Assembly (NCBI GenBank): GCA_025499625.1
Contig: JAFMVD010000011.1
Location: 62,001-126,000, forward strand
Direction: 5' to 3'
Origin: Carboxylicivirga fragile
Lineage (GTDB): Bacteria; Bacteroidota; Bacteroidia; Bacteroidales; Marinilabiliaceae
Length of the DNA: 64,000 nt
Positions within the stretch are counted from its first letter, which is position 1. Each line of letters begins with the position of its first letter. Positions 53,566 through 62,400 of the stretch are shown here, piece after piece. A program made the position numbers and the translations under genes. A model generated the notes under the pieces. The model saw nothing but the letters and a program-made list of their open reading frames with translations, did no database searches and was not told the DNA's origin.

Positions 53566-54162
53566 TTATTTGCTTTCTTCCGCTGGTTCGTTCGAATCGA
53601 CTTTAACGTGTGCCCAGTTTTCGCCAGATTTAATTCTGTAGAGTTGCATTTCGCTGATGCCAAACTGTTTTGCTATTAGTTTTAAACGTGTTTTGCGATT
53701 CGGATCCATGATCTTCATCTTTAATCGCATTACTTGTGTGGCAGTAAGCTTATGACCTTGTTGTGTTTTGCGCCCTTTTTGTTTCTCTCTTGCCTCAAGA
53801 ACCATTGGATTTTTTTGTTGATGTTCAAACATCTCATCCTTATTGGCCCATACGAGGTTTTCAATGTAGTTATTTGATTTATTAAAATCCTTATGTATTA
53901 CAAAGGTCTGGTCATCTGACTTATTTGTTAAGAAAAGTTCTGCAACTAACTTATGAACGTAATAGGTTTTTGATTTCCCAAAAGGTCTTAGAGGCAGGGT
54001 GGGATAGCCACGTAATTTTCCGCCTCTGATATAGGTGCCTTTCTCTCTTGAATCAGTAAAACTGATTATTCTCCCATAATTTGAAATAGCATAACGTTTT
54101 TTTAAGGCGCCTTCTTCAAATTTTAATTCTTTCCATTCTTCGTTCCAGTGTGACCTAACCAT
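53566..54162 (-). CDS. NUMOD4-HNH-HTH protein within the arginine/proline operon
   Basis: 198 residues in three parts. Residues about 8-55 are a NUMOD4 domain (YAISNYGRIISF). Residues 66-112 are an HNH-like segment (VHKLVAELFL, then FVIHKDFNKSNNYIENLVWAN), with His70, His90, Asn97-98 and Asn102. The motif usually reads NHIDGN, so the Asn before His90 is Ile here. Residues 138-185 are a helix-turn-helix (LTATQVMRLK, IAKQFGISEMQLYRIKSG). Such proteins are usually homing or phage endonucleases; between argD and proC it may be a domesticated regulator. The 20-base gap from argD suggests cotranscription. Catalysis and regulation are both untested. Confidence 0.82.
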   Translation of the reverse strand: MVRSHWNEEWKELKFEEGALKKRYAISNYGRIISFTDSREKGTYIRGGKLRGYPTLPLRPFGKSKTYYVHKLVAELFLTNKSDDQTFVIHKDFNKSNNYIENLVWANKDEMFEHQQKNPMVLEAREKQKGRKTQQGHKLTATQVMRLKMKIMDPNRKTRLKLIAKQFGISEMQLYRIKSGENWAHVKVDSNEPAEESK

Positions 54163-54181
54163 TATTCTAATAATAAATTGT

Positions 54182-55312
54182 TTAACCGCTCTCTACAGCT
54201 TCGCTTAAGCAGTCGATAAAATAGTCCACATGACTCTTTTTGAGAGTCAGTGGAGGTAATAACCTCATAGTACTTGTGCCGGAAACGCCAGTAAAAATAT
54301 AATTTTTTCTTAATAATTCCATTCTTATAGGTTTAATAGGCTTATTTAGATCGATTCCAATCATTAGTCCTTGACCCCTAACTGCCTTTATGTTGCTTAT
54401 TTCTGATAGTTTCGACAGTAGATAATTACCTGTTTCTAAACTATTGTTGATTAATTTTTGGTTCTCGATAGTTTCTAATACAGCCAAGGCTGCGGAGCAC
54501 GCCAAGTGGTTGCCCCCAAAAGTTGTTCCAAGTAATCCATAACTTGCTTCCAGATGTAGCGCAATTAAAACTCCACCGATGGGGAAACCATTACCCATTC
54601 CTTTAGCTATTGTAATCAAGTCGGGTTTCACATTGGTATACTGAAAGGCAAAAAACTTTCCGCTTCGTCCGTAGCCCGATTGAATTTCATCAAGTATTAA
54701 AAGCGTGCCATATTTTTTGCAGAGCGTTTCTAATTTTTCTAGAAATTTCGGGTCAGGAACAATGATGCCACCAATTCCTTGGATGCCTTCTATAATCACG
54801 GCAGCAACATCTTGTTTGGATAAACAAGCTTCAATTTTTTCCAAGTCATTCAGAGGAAGAATTTCTACCACATGATTGGCATTGAAGGGCGCAATGATAT
54901 TCGCATTGTCCGTAATGGCAACTGCGCCGGAAGTACGGCCATGAAAGCCTTTTTCGAACGCAACTATCTTTTTACGACCTGTTTTAAACGAAGCTAGTTT
55001 TAAAGCATTTTCATTTGCTTCGGCACCTGAGTTACATAAAAACAATTGGTAGTCAGGTAGCTCAGCTAACTCTCCCAGTTTATTAGCAAGCTCTTGCTGT
55101 AAAGGATTTTGAATAGAATTACTATAAAAACCAAGTTTGCTCAGTTGATTGCTTATGCGATCAACATAATGAGGGTGGCTATGGCCAATGGAAATGACGG
55201 CATGGCCACCATAAAGGTCAAGGTATTTATTGCCCATATCGTCCCATACATAACAATCCTCGCCTTTTACAGGCGTAATGTCAAATAGTGGATAAACCTC
55301 AAATAGTTTCAT
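54182..55312 (-). CDS. argD: N-acylornithine aminotransferase
   Basis: Class III PLP aminotransferase that turns N-acyl-glutamate semialdehyde into N-acylornithine. 376 residues. Seen: DLYGGHAVISIGHSHP, LCNSGAEANENALKLA, GFHGRTSGAVAITDN, LDEIQSGYGRSGKFFAF with the PLP-contacting aspartate, and TIAKGMGNGFPIGG with the lysine. The first residues MKLFEVYPLFDITPVKGEDC are family-typical. It is separated from argC by 150 bases that hold a perfect hairpin. Confidence 0.94.
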   Translation of the reverse strand: MKLFEVYPLFDITPVKGEDCYVWDDMGNKYLDLYGGHAVISIGHSHPHYVDRISNQLSKLGFYSNSIQNPLQQELANKLGELAELPDYQLFLCNSGAEANENALKLASFKTGRKKIVAFEKGFHGRTSGAVAITDNANIIAPFNANHVVEILPLNDLEKIEACLSKQDVAAVIIEGIQGIGGIIVPDPKFLEKLETLCKKYGTLLILDEIQSGYGRSGKFFAFQYTNVKPDLITIAKGMGNGFPIGGVLIALHLEASYGLLGTTFGGNHLACSAALAVLETIENQKLINNSLETGNYLLSKLSEISNIKAVRGQGLMIGIDLNKPIKPIRMELLRKNYIFTGVSGTSTMRLLPPLTLKKSHVDYFIDCLSEAVESG

Positions 55313-55363
55313 GGTTTTTATATTAATTATACTCTAGTAAAAACGGTAATCGTGGTAGGATGT

Positions 55364-55393
55364 AGCACCACAGACTCGTTAGTCTGTGGTGCT
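55364..55393. repeat. 13-bp perfect hairpin in the argD-argC gap
   Basis: AGCACCACAGACT (55364-55376), loop CGTT, AGTCTGTGGTGCT (55381-55393). No U-run follows. The form is that of a REP-like palindrome or a transcript-stabilising hairpin within the operon. Confidence 0.75.
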
Positions 55394-55462
55394 GATAAGC
55401 TAAGGAGCCCTCTTATACAAAGAAGAATGAACACCTAAAAATTTAAACCAAATAAACCAATG

Positions 55463-56428
55463 CTAAAAAGCAACCGACTTAAGTTGAAGACCCATTGCTT
55501 CATCCAAACCATAAATGATATTCATATTTTGAACAGCCTGACCAGATGCTCCTTTTACAAGGTTGTCTATCACGCTGATGATATGTAATTTGTTATTGTG
55601 TTTTTTAACTTGTACCAATGCTTTGTTTGTGTTAACCACTTGTTTTACATCAGGACTTGACTTAACCATGTGTGTAAAAGGTTGATCTGAGTAGTACTCA
55701 TTGTATAACTTCAAAGCTTCTTCTTCACTTAAATCACAATCAAGATAAACTGATGCTAAGATTCCTCGTGGAAAATTACCACGCATTGGAACGAAATTAA
55801 TGTCGTGCCTAAAACCTGGCTGTAATTGTTGCATGGTTTCACCAATCTCTCCTAAATGTTGATGAGAAAATGATTTGTAAACCGATGCATTGTTATTGCG
55901 CCAGCTAAAATGTGTGGTTGCTGAGGGTGCTTGTCCAGCACCTGTGGAACCAGTAATGGCATGAATATGCACTTCGTTTAACAAAGCTGCATTAGCAAGC
56001 GGTAGTAAAGCCAGCTGAATGGCTGTAGCAAAACAACCAGGATTAGCGATCTTATTAGCTTTAGCAATGGCTTCTTTATTACATTCTGGTAGGCCATATA
56101 CAAAACCGTCTGCATCTTCGTTTAAGCGAAAGTCGTTACTTAGGTCAATTATATTACCCTCAAACGATGTTGGAATGGCATCGACAAAACTTTTTGATCG
56201 ACCATGGCCCATGCATAGAAATAATACATCTGCCTCATTGTAGTCAACATCCTTTGCAAAAAGCATATCAACATTACCAACCAAGTCGGTATGAGTACTG
56301 CATACTTCCAAGCCAGCCTGACTTGAGCTTTGAATAAAACTAATTTTAACCTGCGGATGGTGTATCAATATTCTGATTAATTCACCAGCGGTATAACCTG
56401 CGCCACCAACAATTCCAACGTTAATCAT
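55463..56428 (-). CDS. argC: N-acyl-gamma-glutamyl-phosphate reductase
   Basis: Reduces N-acylglutamyl phosphate to the semialdehyde. 321 residues from ATG 56428 (MINVGIVGGAGYTAGELIRIL); a start four codons earlier (56440) is possible. Seen: NAD(P)-binding GGAGYTAGE, LCMGHGRSK, YGLPECNKEAIA, and the catalytic cysteine in NPGCFATAIQLALLPL. C-terminal HTHFSWRNN-type and the MRGNFPRGILASV segment. It overlaps the end of argG by eight bases. Confidence 0.94.
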   Translation of the reverse strand: MINVGIVGGAGYTAGELIRILIHHPQVKISFIQSSSQAGLEVCSTHTDLVGNVDMLFAKDVDYNEADVLFLCMGHGRSKSFVDAIPTSFEGNIIDLSNDFRLNEDADGFVYGLPECNKEAIAKANKIANPGCFATAIQLALLPLANAALLNEVHIHAITGSTGAGQAPSATTHFSWRNNNASVYKSFSHQHLGEIGETMQQLQPGFRHDINFVPMRGNFPRGILASVYLDCDLSEEEALKLYNEYYSDQPFTHMVKSSPDVKQVVNTNKALVQVKKHNNKLHIISVIDNLVKGASGQAVQNMNIIYGLDEAMGLQLKSVAF

Positions 56429-57638
56429 CTTTCCCTTCAAGGTTAAGTTGCCCTTTATTTACGGCATTATAAATTTTCATTGGCGTTGCCATGATGGTTG
56501 TAAATCCTTCAACATCACTTGCAGTCCAGGCTTTATTCATCTCACCATATTCACCAAAAGTACTATTCATTAAATCGTGATCTGATTCGATACCAACCAT
56601 CTCGTAACGATATGGCTTTAGTTTCATGATGACCTTGCCAGTCACATTTTGCTGCGTGTTTTCAAGAAATTTCTCAATATCACGCATGCTTGGTTCAAGG
56701 TATTGCGACTCGTGTAAAAACATGCCGTACCAATTGCCCAATTGCTCTTTCCAATGCATTTGCCACTTGCTCAAGACATGTTTTTCGAGCATATGGTGTG
56801 CCTTAATAATTAATATCGGAGCAGCAGCTTCGAAACCAACGCGGCCTTTAATACCAATAATAGTATCGCCTACGTGCATGTCGCGACCAATGGCATAAGG
56901 CGTAGCTAAGGCTTCAATTTTCTGTATGGCTTCTATGGGTGTAGCAAATGTTTCATCGTTCACTTTACTAATCTCACCCTTTGTGAATTCTATCGTTAAA
57001 GTCTCCTCATCTTTTGCTTTCAGTTGACTTGGGTAGGCATCTTCGGGCAAAGTTTGGTTTGAAGTTAAGGTTTCTTTACCACCCACACTTGTTCCCCAAA
57101 GTCCTTTGTTGATGGAGTACTCCATCTTGGTCCAATCGCGATCAACGCCACGTGATTTGAGAAAGTCGATTTCTTCCTCACGCGATAATTTTAAATCTCG
57201 AATTGGTGCAATCACTTTTATTTCTGGCGCTAAAACCTGAAAGGTTAAATCAAATCGAATTTGATCGTTACCGGCACCAGTGCTTCCATGAGCAATGTAT
57301 TTGGCACCTATTTTTCGGGCATACTCAACAATGGCAAGTGCTTGAAAGATGCGTTCAGAACTTACTGATAAAGGATAAGTATTGTTTTTTAAGACATTAC
57401 CGTAGATCATATAGCGAATGCAGCGCTCGTAATAGCGATTGGTAACATCTAAAGCTGTATGCTCTGTTACGCCTAACTCGTAGGCTTTGGTTTCGATGTC
57501 TTCCAATTCTGCTTCAGAAAATCCACCTGTATTAGCTAAGGCTGAATACACATCTAAATCCTTTTCTTCGCAAAGATACTTCACGCAATATGAGGTATCT
57601 AATCCGCCGCTATACGCTAAAACTACTTTATCCTTCAT
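56421..57638 (-). CDS. argG: Argininosuccinate synthase
   Basis: Joins citrulline and aspartate with ATP to argininosuccinate. 405 residues, argininosuccinate synthase fold with PP-loop AYSGGLDTSYCVKYL at the N-terminus, YIAHGSTGAGNDQIRFDL, APIRDLKLSREEEIDFLKSRG and the C-terminal domain. The motif SGGLDTS binds pyrophosphate. Preceded by the GNAT gene (31-base gap) and followed by argC with an eight-base overlap, so the upstream operon section is argR-GNAT-argG-argC. Confidence 0.95.
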   Translation of the reverse strand: MKDKVVLAYSGGLDTSYCVKYLCEEKDLDVYSALANTGGFSEAELEDIETKAYELGVTEHTALDVTNRYYERCIRYMIYGNVLKNNTYPLSVSSERIFQALAIVEYARKIGAKYIAHGSTGAGNDQIRFDLTFQVLAPEIKVIAPIRDLKLSREEEIDFLKSRGVDRDWTKMEYSINKGLWGTSVGGKETLTSNQTLPEDAYPSQLKAKDEETLTIEFTKGEISKVNDETFATPIEAIQKIEALATPYAIGRDMHVGDTIIGIKGRVGFEAAAPILIIKAHHMLEKHVLSKWQMHWKEQLGNWYGMFLHESQYLEPSMRDIEKFLENTQQNVTGKVIMKLKPYRYEMVGIESDHDLMNSTFGEYGEMNKAWTASDVEGFTTIMATPMKIYNAVNKGQLNLEGKDD

Positions 57639-57669
57639 CTTTATTATTATTAGCTACATTTTGTATATC

Positions 57670-58338
57670 CTATAAAAAAGCAGTTACTTTTTTAATGCCA
57701 TTGATTGTATTGTTCCTGTTTAATTGGAATACTGATTTCTTTATGGTATTCCATTTGCTTTTAAGTCCCTTTTTTGATTTACTGTTATTTGCTTCCTTAA
57801 CTGGTTTTATTCGGCTGGGATCAAACAACATGCCTGTGCATAAACAATGACGTCGCTCGGTACGCAAAAGAATATCATAGTTAACGCACGTTTTGCAGCC
57901 TTTCCAAAAATTTTCGTCGTCGGTTAATTCCGAAAATGTAACAGGACGATAACCTAAATCAGAATTTATTTTCATCACGGCTAATCCTGTGGTTAAACCA
58001 AAGATCTTAGCATCAGGAAATCGTTCTCTGGATAGATCAAAAGCTTTACTTTTAATTGCTTTGGCCAAGCCGTGGCCTCTATAATCATCCACTACAATTA
58101 AACCCGAGTTAGCTACATATTTGTCGTGTCCCCAAGTTTCGATGTAGCAAAAGCCGGCAAATACATCATCTTGAAGCGCAAGAATTGCCTTGCCCTCTTC
58201 AATCTTTGAAAGAATGTATTCAGGACTACGTTTAGCAATTCCTGTCCCGCGAACCTTTGCTGCTTCAGCAATGGTGCTCAGAATTACATCAACATAACTC
58301 TTGTGTTCTTTTTGTGCGACAAAAATGTTAAACTTCAT
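57670..58338 (-). CDS. GNAT acyltransferase, likely N-acylglutamate synthase
   Basis: 222 residues. The GNAT core spans roughly residues 1-165: YILSKIEEGKAILALQDDVFAGFCYIETW, VDDYRGHGLAKAIKSKAFDLS with the acyl-CoA pyrophosphate loop, and FGLTTGLAVMKINSDLGYRPV. The rest is a Cys- and Lys-rich tail (WKGCKTCVNYD, RRHCLCTGM, SKSKKGLKSK) that is unlike usual GNATs. Its place between argR and argG suggests the first enzyme, acetyl- or succinyl-glutamate synthase; with the succinyl-selective ArgF' downstream, succinyl-CoA is a plausible donor. This is inference from context. The tail cysteines could bind a metal. Confidence 0.78.
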   Translation of the reverse strand: MKFNIFVAQKEHKSYVDVILSTIAEAAKVRGTGIAKRSPEYILSKIEEGKAILALQDDVFAGFCYIETWGHDKYVANSGLIVVDDYRGHGLAKAIKSKAFDLSRERFPDAKIFGLTTGLAVMKINSDLGYRPVTFSELTDDENFWKGCKTCVNYDILLRTERRHCLCTGMLFDPSRIKPVKEANNSKSKKGLKSKWNTIKKSVFQLNRNNTINGIKKVTAFL

Positions 58339-58378
58339 TAGGCTTATATTATTAAGCGCTTGTTACGCTCATTGATAT

Positions 58379-58858
58379 TTATAATATTTTCTCTTTTAGG
58401 CCTGGCATAAATAAGGACAAGGCATTGATTACATCCGTTTTACTTACGCCTTCGCGGCTTATAAGTAATATGGTATCGTCGCCAGCTATTGTTCCTAATA
58501 TTTCGTATGGACCATGACTATCTATTACCGATGCTATGCCATTTGCAAAACCAGGTCTTGTTTTTATGATGGCCATTTGCCCTGAAAATTCAATGGATTC
58601 AACGCCACTTACAGGAAACTCCTCTAATCGTCCAGGCTCTTCATTTTTTTGCGCTGATTCAGGTATTACATATTTATATCCCGTTTCAGCATCGGGCACT
58701 TTTGCCACTTTCAAATATTTAAGGTCGCGCGAAAGTGTTGCCTGTGTTATTTTATAACCTTCGTTTTCTAATAGGCTAACCAACTCTTCCTGCGAACTAA
58801 TTTTTTGTGATCCGATTAATTGCTTTATCGCCATTAATCGTTGAGCTTTTATTTTCAT
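58379..58858 (-). CDS. argR: Arginine repressor
   Basis: ArgR binds arginine as co-repressor, forms hexamers and controls arg genes. 159 residues from ATG 58858 (MKIKAQRLMAIKQLIGS); a start at 58876 would add six residues. The N-terminal winged HTH includes KISSQEELVSLLENEGYKITQATLSRDLKYLKVAK. The C-terminal arginine-binding part has MAIIKTRPGFANGIASVIDS and GTIAGDDTILLIS with the GTIAGDD arginine-binding signature. It heads the operon, and its promoter overlaps an ARG-like box, which implies autoregulation. Confidence 0.94.
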   Translation of the reverse strand: MKIKAQRLMAIKQLIGSQKISSQEELVSLLENEGYKITQATLSRDLKYLKVAKVPDAETGYKYVIPESAQKNEEPGRLEEFPVSGVESIEFSGQMAIIKTRPGFANGIASVIDSHGPYEILGTIAGDDTILLISREGVSKTDVINALSLFMPGLKEKIL

Positions 58859-58881
58859 ATGACTATGTTTTTTCAATTGCC

Positions 58882-58899
58882 TCCCGATAGCTATCGGGA
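58882..58899. repeat. Perfect 18-bp palindrome TCCCGATAGC/GCTATCGGGA
   Basis: Located in the argR leader. Same core as the palindromes at 18562 and 43099. As part of the argR mRNA it would form a hairpin just before the gene. Confidence 0.6.
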
Positions 58900-59081
58900 T
58901 GGAACTCGCCTGAAAATAACTATCCTCGAATGTGATAATTATTTATTATGGCTCGTTTCATGTGCCAAGTACTAATTGAAATTATTACTTGAACCAAGTT
59001 ATTCATTTAAGCATCCTTCTTCAATAAATACTTAAACGAATGATTTGATTCATTCTCCATTGTATATTTATACGGTGTCGA

Positions 59082-59113
59082 TGCAAATTTATTCATTAAT
59101 TATTAAAATCAAA
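59082..59113 (-). promoter_or_regulatory. argR promoter with overlapping ARG-like operator
   Basis: On the minus strand TTTG (59110-59113), an 18-base spacer and TAAATTTG (59084-59091) form a strong promoter. The site TGCAA-ATTT-ATTCA (59082-59095) covers the -7 box. A bound ArgR would block RNA polymerase, so autorepression is expected. Confidence 0.6.
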
Positions 59114-59135
59114 GCTGTTTTTTGTAAAAAATATG

Positions 59136-59143
59136 TATTTTTG
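59136..59143 (+). promoter_or_regulatory. Candidate carB -7 box (TATTTTTG)
   Basis: Exact TAnnTTTG, with TTTG only 11 bases upstream rather than 19. It would leave a leader of about 300 bases before the carB ATG at 59449. Confidence 0.35.
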
Positions 59144-59448
59144 TACGACAATATGATTCAATAATTAATAAAATTAAGGTCGACTAGTGACTGTATTCCG
59201 CTTGAACATAGGCTTTCTGCAAGATATTATCCGCTCAGTATATCTATTCATTGGTTCTTTTTATTTTTCTTATTCTTTGTTTTTTGCTTCAAATGAATCA
59301 ATAAATGAATGTATTTGTATAAAAAATGAATATTCTGAGGTGAAATATGATCTAGAAGTAAAGATGTGCGCTAAGTTTATGCATAAAATTCAAAAGGCAT
59401 AGGTGGAGTTGTTAGTAATTGATACGAAAAAATAAATCATATATAAAA

Positions 59449-62400
59449 ATGAAGAAGAACGTCAAAAAGGTAATTGTACTAGGTTCGGGAGCGCTTAAGA
59501 TTGGCGAGGCTGGTGAATTTGATTATTCTGGCTCACAAGCTTTGAAGGCTTTAAAGGAAGAGGGAATTGAAACGGTATTAATTAATCCAAACATTGCAAC
59601 TGTACAAACTTCTGAAGGAATAGCAGATAAGATTTACTACTTGCCTGTAACGCCTTATTTTGTTGAGGAAGTGATGAAGAAGGAGAATCCCGAAGGTATT
59701 CTTTTGGCGTTTGGAGGTCAGACTGCATTAAATTGTGGTACTGAATTATATGAAAATGGCATTCTTGAAAAGTACAATGTTGAGGTGCTTGGTACACCTG
59801 TGCAATCTATTATTGATACTGAAGATAGAGAGATATTTGCCAACAAGCTAAAGGAGATTGATGTAAAAACTCCTATTAGTATAGCGGTTACCTCTGTTGA
59901 GGAGGCTGTAAAAGCATCCAAAGAAATAGGTTTTCCAATCATTGTTCGTGCTGCCTATACGCTTGGCGGAATGGGCTCTGGTTTTTGCCACAGCACTGAG
60001 GAATTGATTGAGCGAGCTGAAAATGCTTTTTCATACTCCAATCAGATATTGGTTGAAGAATCATTAAAAGGTTGGAAAGAGGTAGAGTACGAAGTGGTTC
60101 GTGATGCTTACAATAACTGTATTACTGTTTGTAATATGGAAAACTTCGATCCACTTGGTATACACACTGGGGAAAGTATTGTAGTAGCGCCATCGCAAAC
60201 ACTATCAAATTCGGAGTATCATAAGCTAAGGGAGCTTGCCATTAAAATAATTCGCCACATTGGAGTTGTTGGTGAGTGTAATGTGCAATATACTTTAGAT
60301 CCTAACTCTGAAGATTACCGTGTAATTGAAGTGAATGCACGTTTATCTCGTTCGAGCGCTTTGGCATCAAAAGCCACTGGTTATCCATTGGCTTTTATTG
60401 CGGCTAAACTTGGTTTGGGTTACAGTTTGCATGAGTTGAAAAACTCTGTAACGAAAACAACTACAGCCTTTTTTGAGCCAGCTTTAGATTATGTTGTGTG
60501 TAAGATACCTCGTTGGGATTTAGGGAAGTTTTCAGGCGTATCTAAACAGATAGGATCAAGTATGAAGTCCGTTGGAGAGATTATGGCCATCGGTCGTAAT
60601 TTTGAAGAAGCCATTCAGAAGGGACTTCGTATGGTAGGGCAAGGCATGCACGGCTTTGTGGCCAACCAAGAGTTTAAGCAGGAAGGAATAATTGAGGAGC
60701 TGACAGAGCCGACTGATCAACGCGTTTTTGCAATTTCGGAGGCTTTGCAAGCAGGTATGAGCATTGATGAAATTCATGAGCATACACGAATAGATAAGTG
60801 GTTTCTTGAAAAATTAAAGAATATAACGGATCATCAGAAAGTATTGGAGTCGCATAATTCACTGGAGACATTACCTCGCGAAGATCTGTTGTTGGCGAAA
60901 AAGATGGGTTACTCTGATTTTCAGGTGGCACGATTGGTGTTGAACACACCTTCTGCTCAAATGGAGAAAGGTCTGCTACAAGTTCGCGCTTTTCGTAAAG
61001 CCAATGGTATATTACCTGTGGTTAAACAGATTGATACAATGGCGGGTGAGTTTCCAGCACAGATCAATTACCTGTATCTTACTTATAGTGGACAATTTCA
61101 TGATATCGATTATGAACAGGATGGTAAGTCGGTTATTGTGTTGGGTTCTGGTGCCTATCGCATTGGATCATCGGTCGAGTTCGACTGGTGCAGTGTAAAT
61201 GCCCTAAATACGATTAATAAGCAAAACCATCGATCAATAATGATCAATTATAATCCTGAGACGGTGAGTACGGATTACGATATGTGTGATCGTCTTTACT
61301 TTGATGAATTAACTCAGGAGCGTGTTTTGGATATCATTGATCTGGAAACACCAAAAGGAGTGATTGTTTCGGTGGGAGGACAGATTCCAAATAATCTGGC
61401 CATGAAGTTGCATCGTCAGGATGTACCTATTTTGGGTACTTCACCAGAGGATATTGATCGCGCCGAAAACCGTCAGAAGTTTTCGAGTTTGTTGGATGAG
61501 TTAGAAGTTGATCAGCCGCGTTGGAGCGAGTTAACCTCCATTGAAGATATATTCACATTCGTTGAAGAAGTTGGTTTCCCTGTTTTGGTTCGCCCATCTT
61601 ATGTGCTTTCAGGAGCTGCCATGAATGTGGTTTCGAACAAGGATGAGTTAGAGCATTTCTTAACACTTGCGGCTAATGTGTCAAAAGAATTTCCTGTGGT
61701 TGTATCTGAGTTTATTGAACAAGCTAAAGAAATTGAAATTGATGCGGTAGCTAACAAAGGTGAAGTTGTAGCTTATGCCATTAGTGAGCATATTGAGTTT
61801 GCTGGAGTTCACTCGGGTGATGCTACCATCGTGTTTCCACCTCAGAAGCTATATATTGAGACGATTCGTCGTGTAAAGCGCATATCAAAAGAAATTGCCA
61901 AAGGATTAAATATCTCGGGGCCTTTCAATATGCAGCTGTTGGCCAAGGATAACGATATAAAAGTGATTGAGTGTAATCTGCGCGCATCTCGTAGTTTCCC
62001 ATTTGTATCAAAAGTACTGAAGGTTAACTTAATTGATATTGCTACTCGTGTAATGCTTGGCTTGCCTGTTGAGAAGCCAAACAAGAGTTTGTTTGAACTG
62101 GATTACGTTGGGATAAAAGCTCCTCAATTCTCATTTGCTCGCTTGCAAAAGGCCGATCCTGTACTGGGGGTTGATATGTCATCGACAGGTGAAGTGGGTT
62201 GTATTGGCGATAATTATTACGATGCGGTGTTGCAAGCTATGTTATCGGTAGGTTACAAAATTCCTGAAAAGAACATTTTGATCTCATCGGGGCCTGCTCG
62301 TTCGAAACTGGAGTTGCTGAACAGTGCTCGTATGTTGAAGCAACGTGGTTTTAATTTATTCGCAACAGGAGGTACGCATAAATTCTTTGCGGAAAATAAT

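Larger units (their letters stand above)
58900..59448. other. Divergent argR/carB regulatory region
   Basis: About 550 bases with no convincing gene. Multiple ATTCA/TGAAT words are found (for example near 59010, 59050, 59092, 59290, 59310, 59328), and TTTATGCATAAA is a 12-base palindrome near 59378. The argR promoter is at 59084-59113 and a carB candidate at 59136-59143. Both leaders are long (about 220 and 300 bases). Confidence 0.5.

Noticed and set aside
59187-59402. 71-codon plus-strand frame with a GTG start in the argR-carB gap
   Set aside because: GTG start without ribosome site, contains the half-site cluster and palindrome of the regulatory region, no recognisable domain. Treated as chance.
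59419-59448. Upstream TTG start for carB
   Set aside because: The ATG at 59449 gives the family N-terminus MKKNVKKVIVLGSG; the extension is basic and unrelated.
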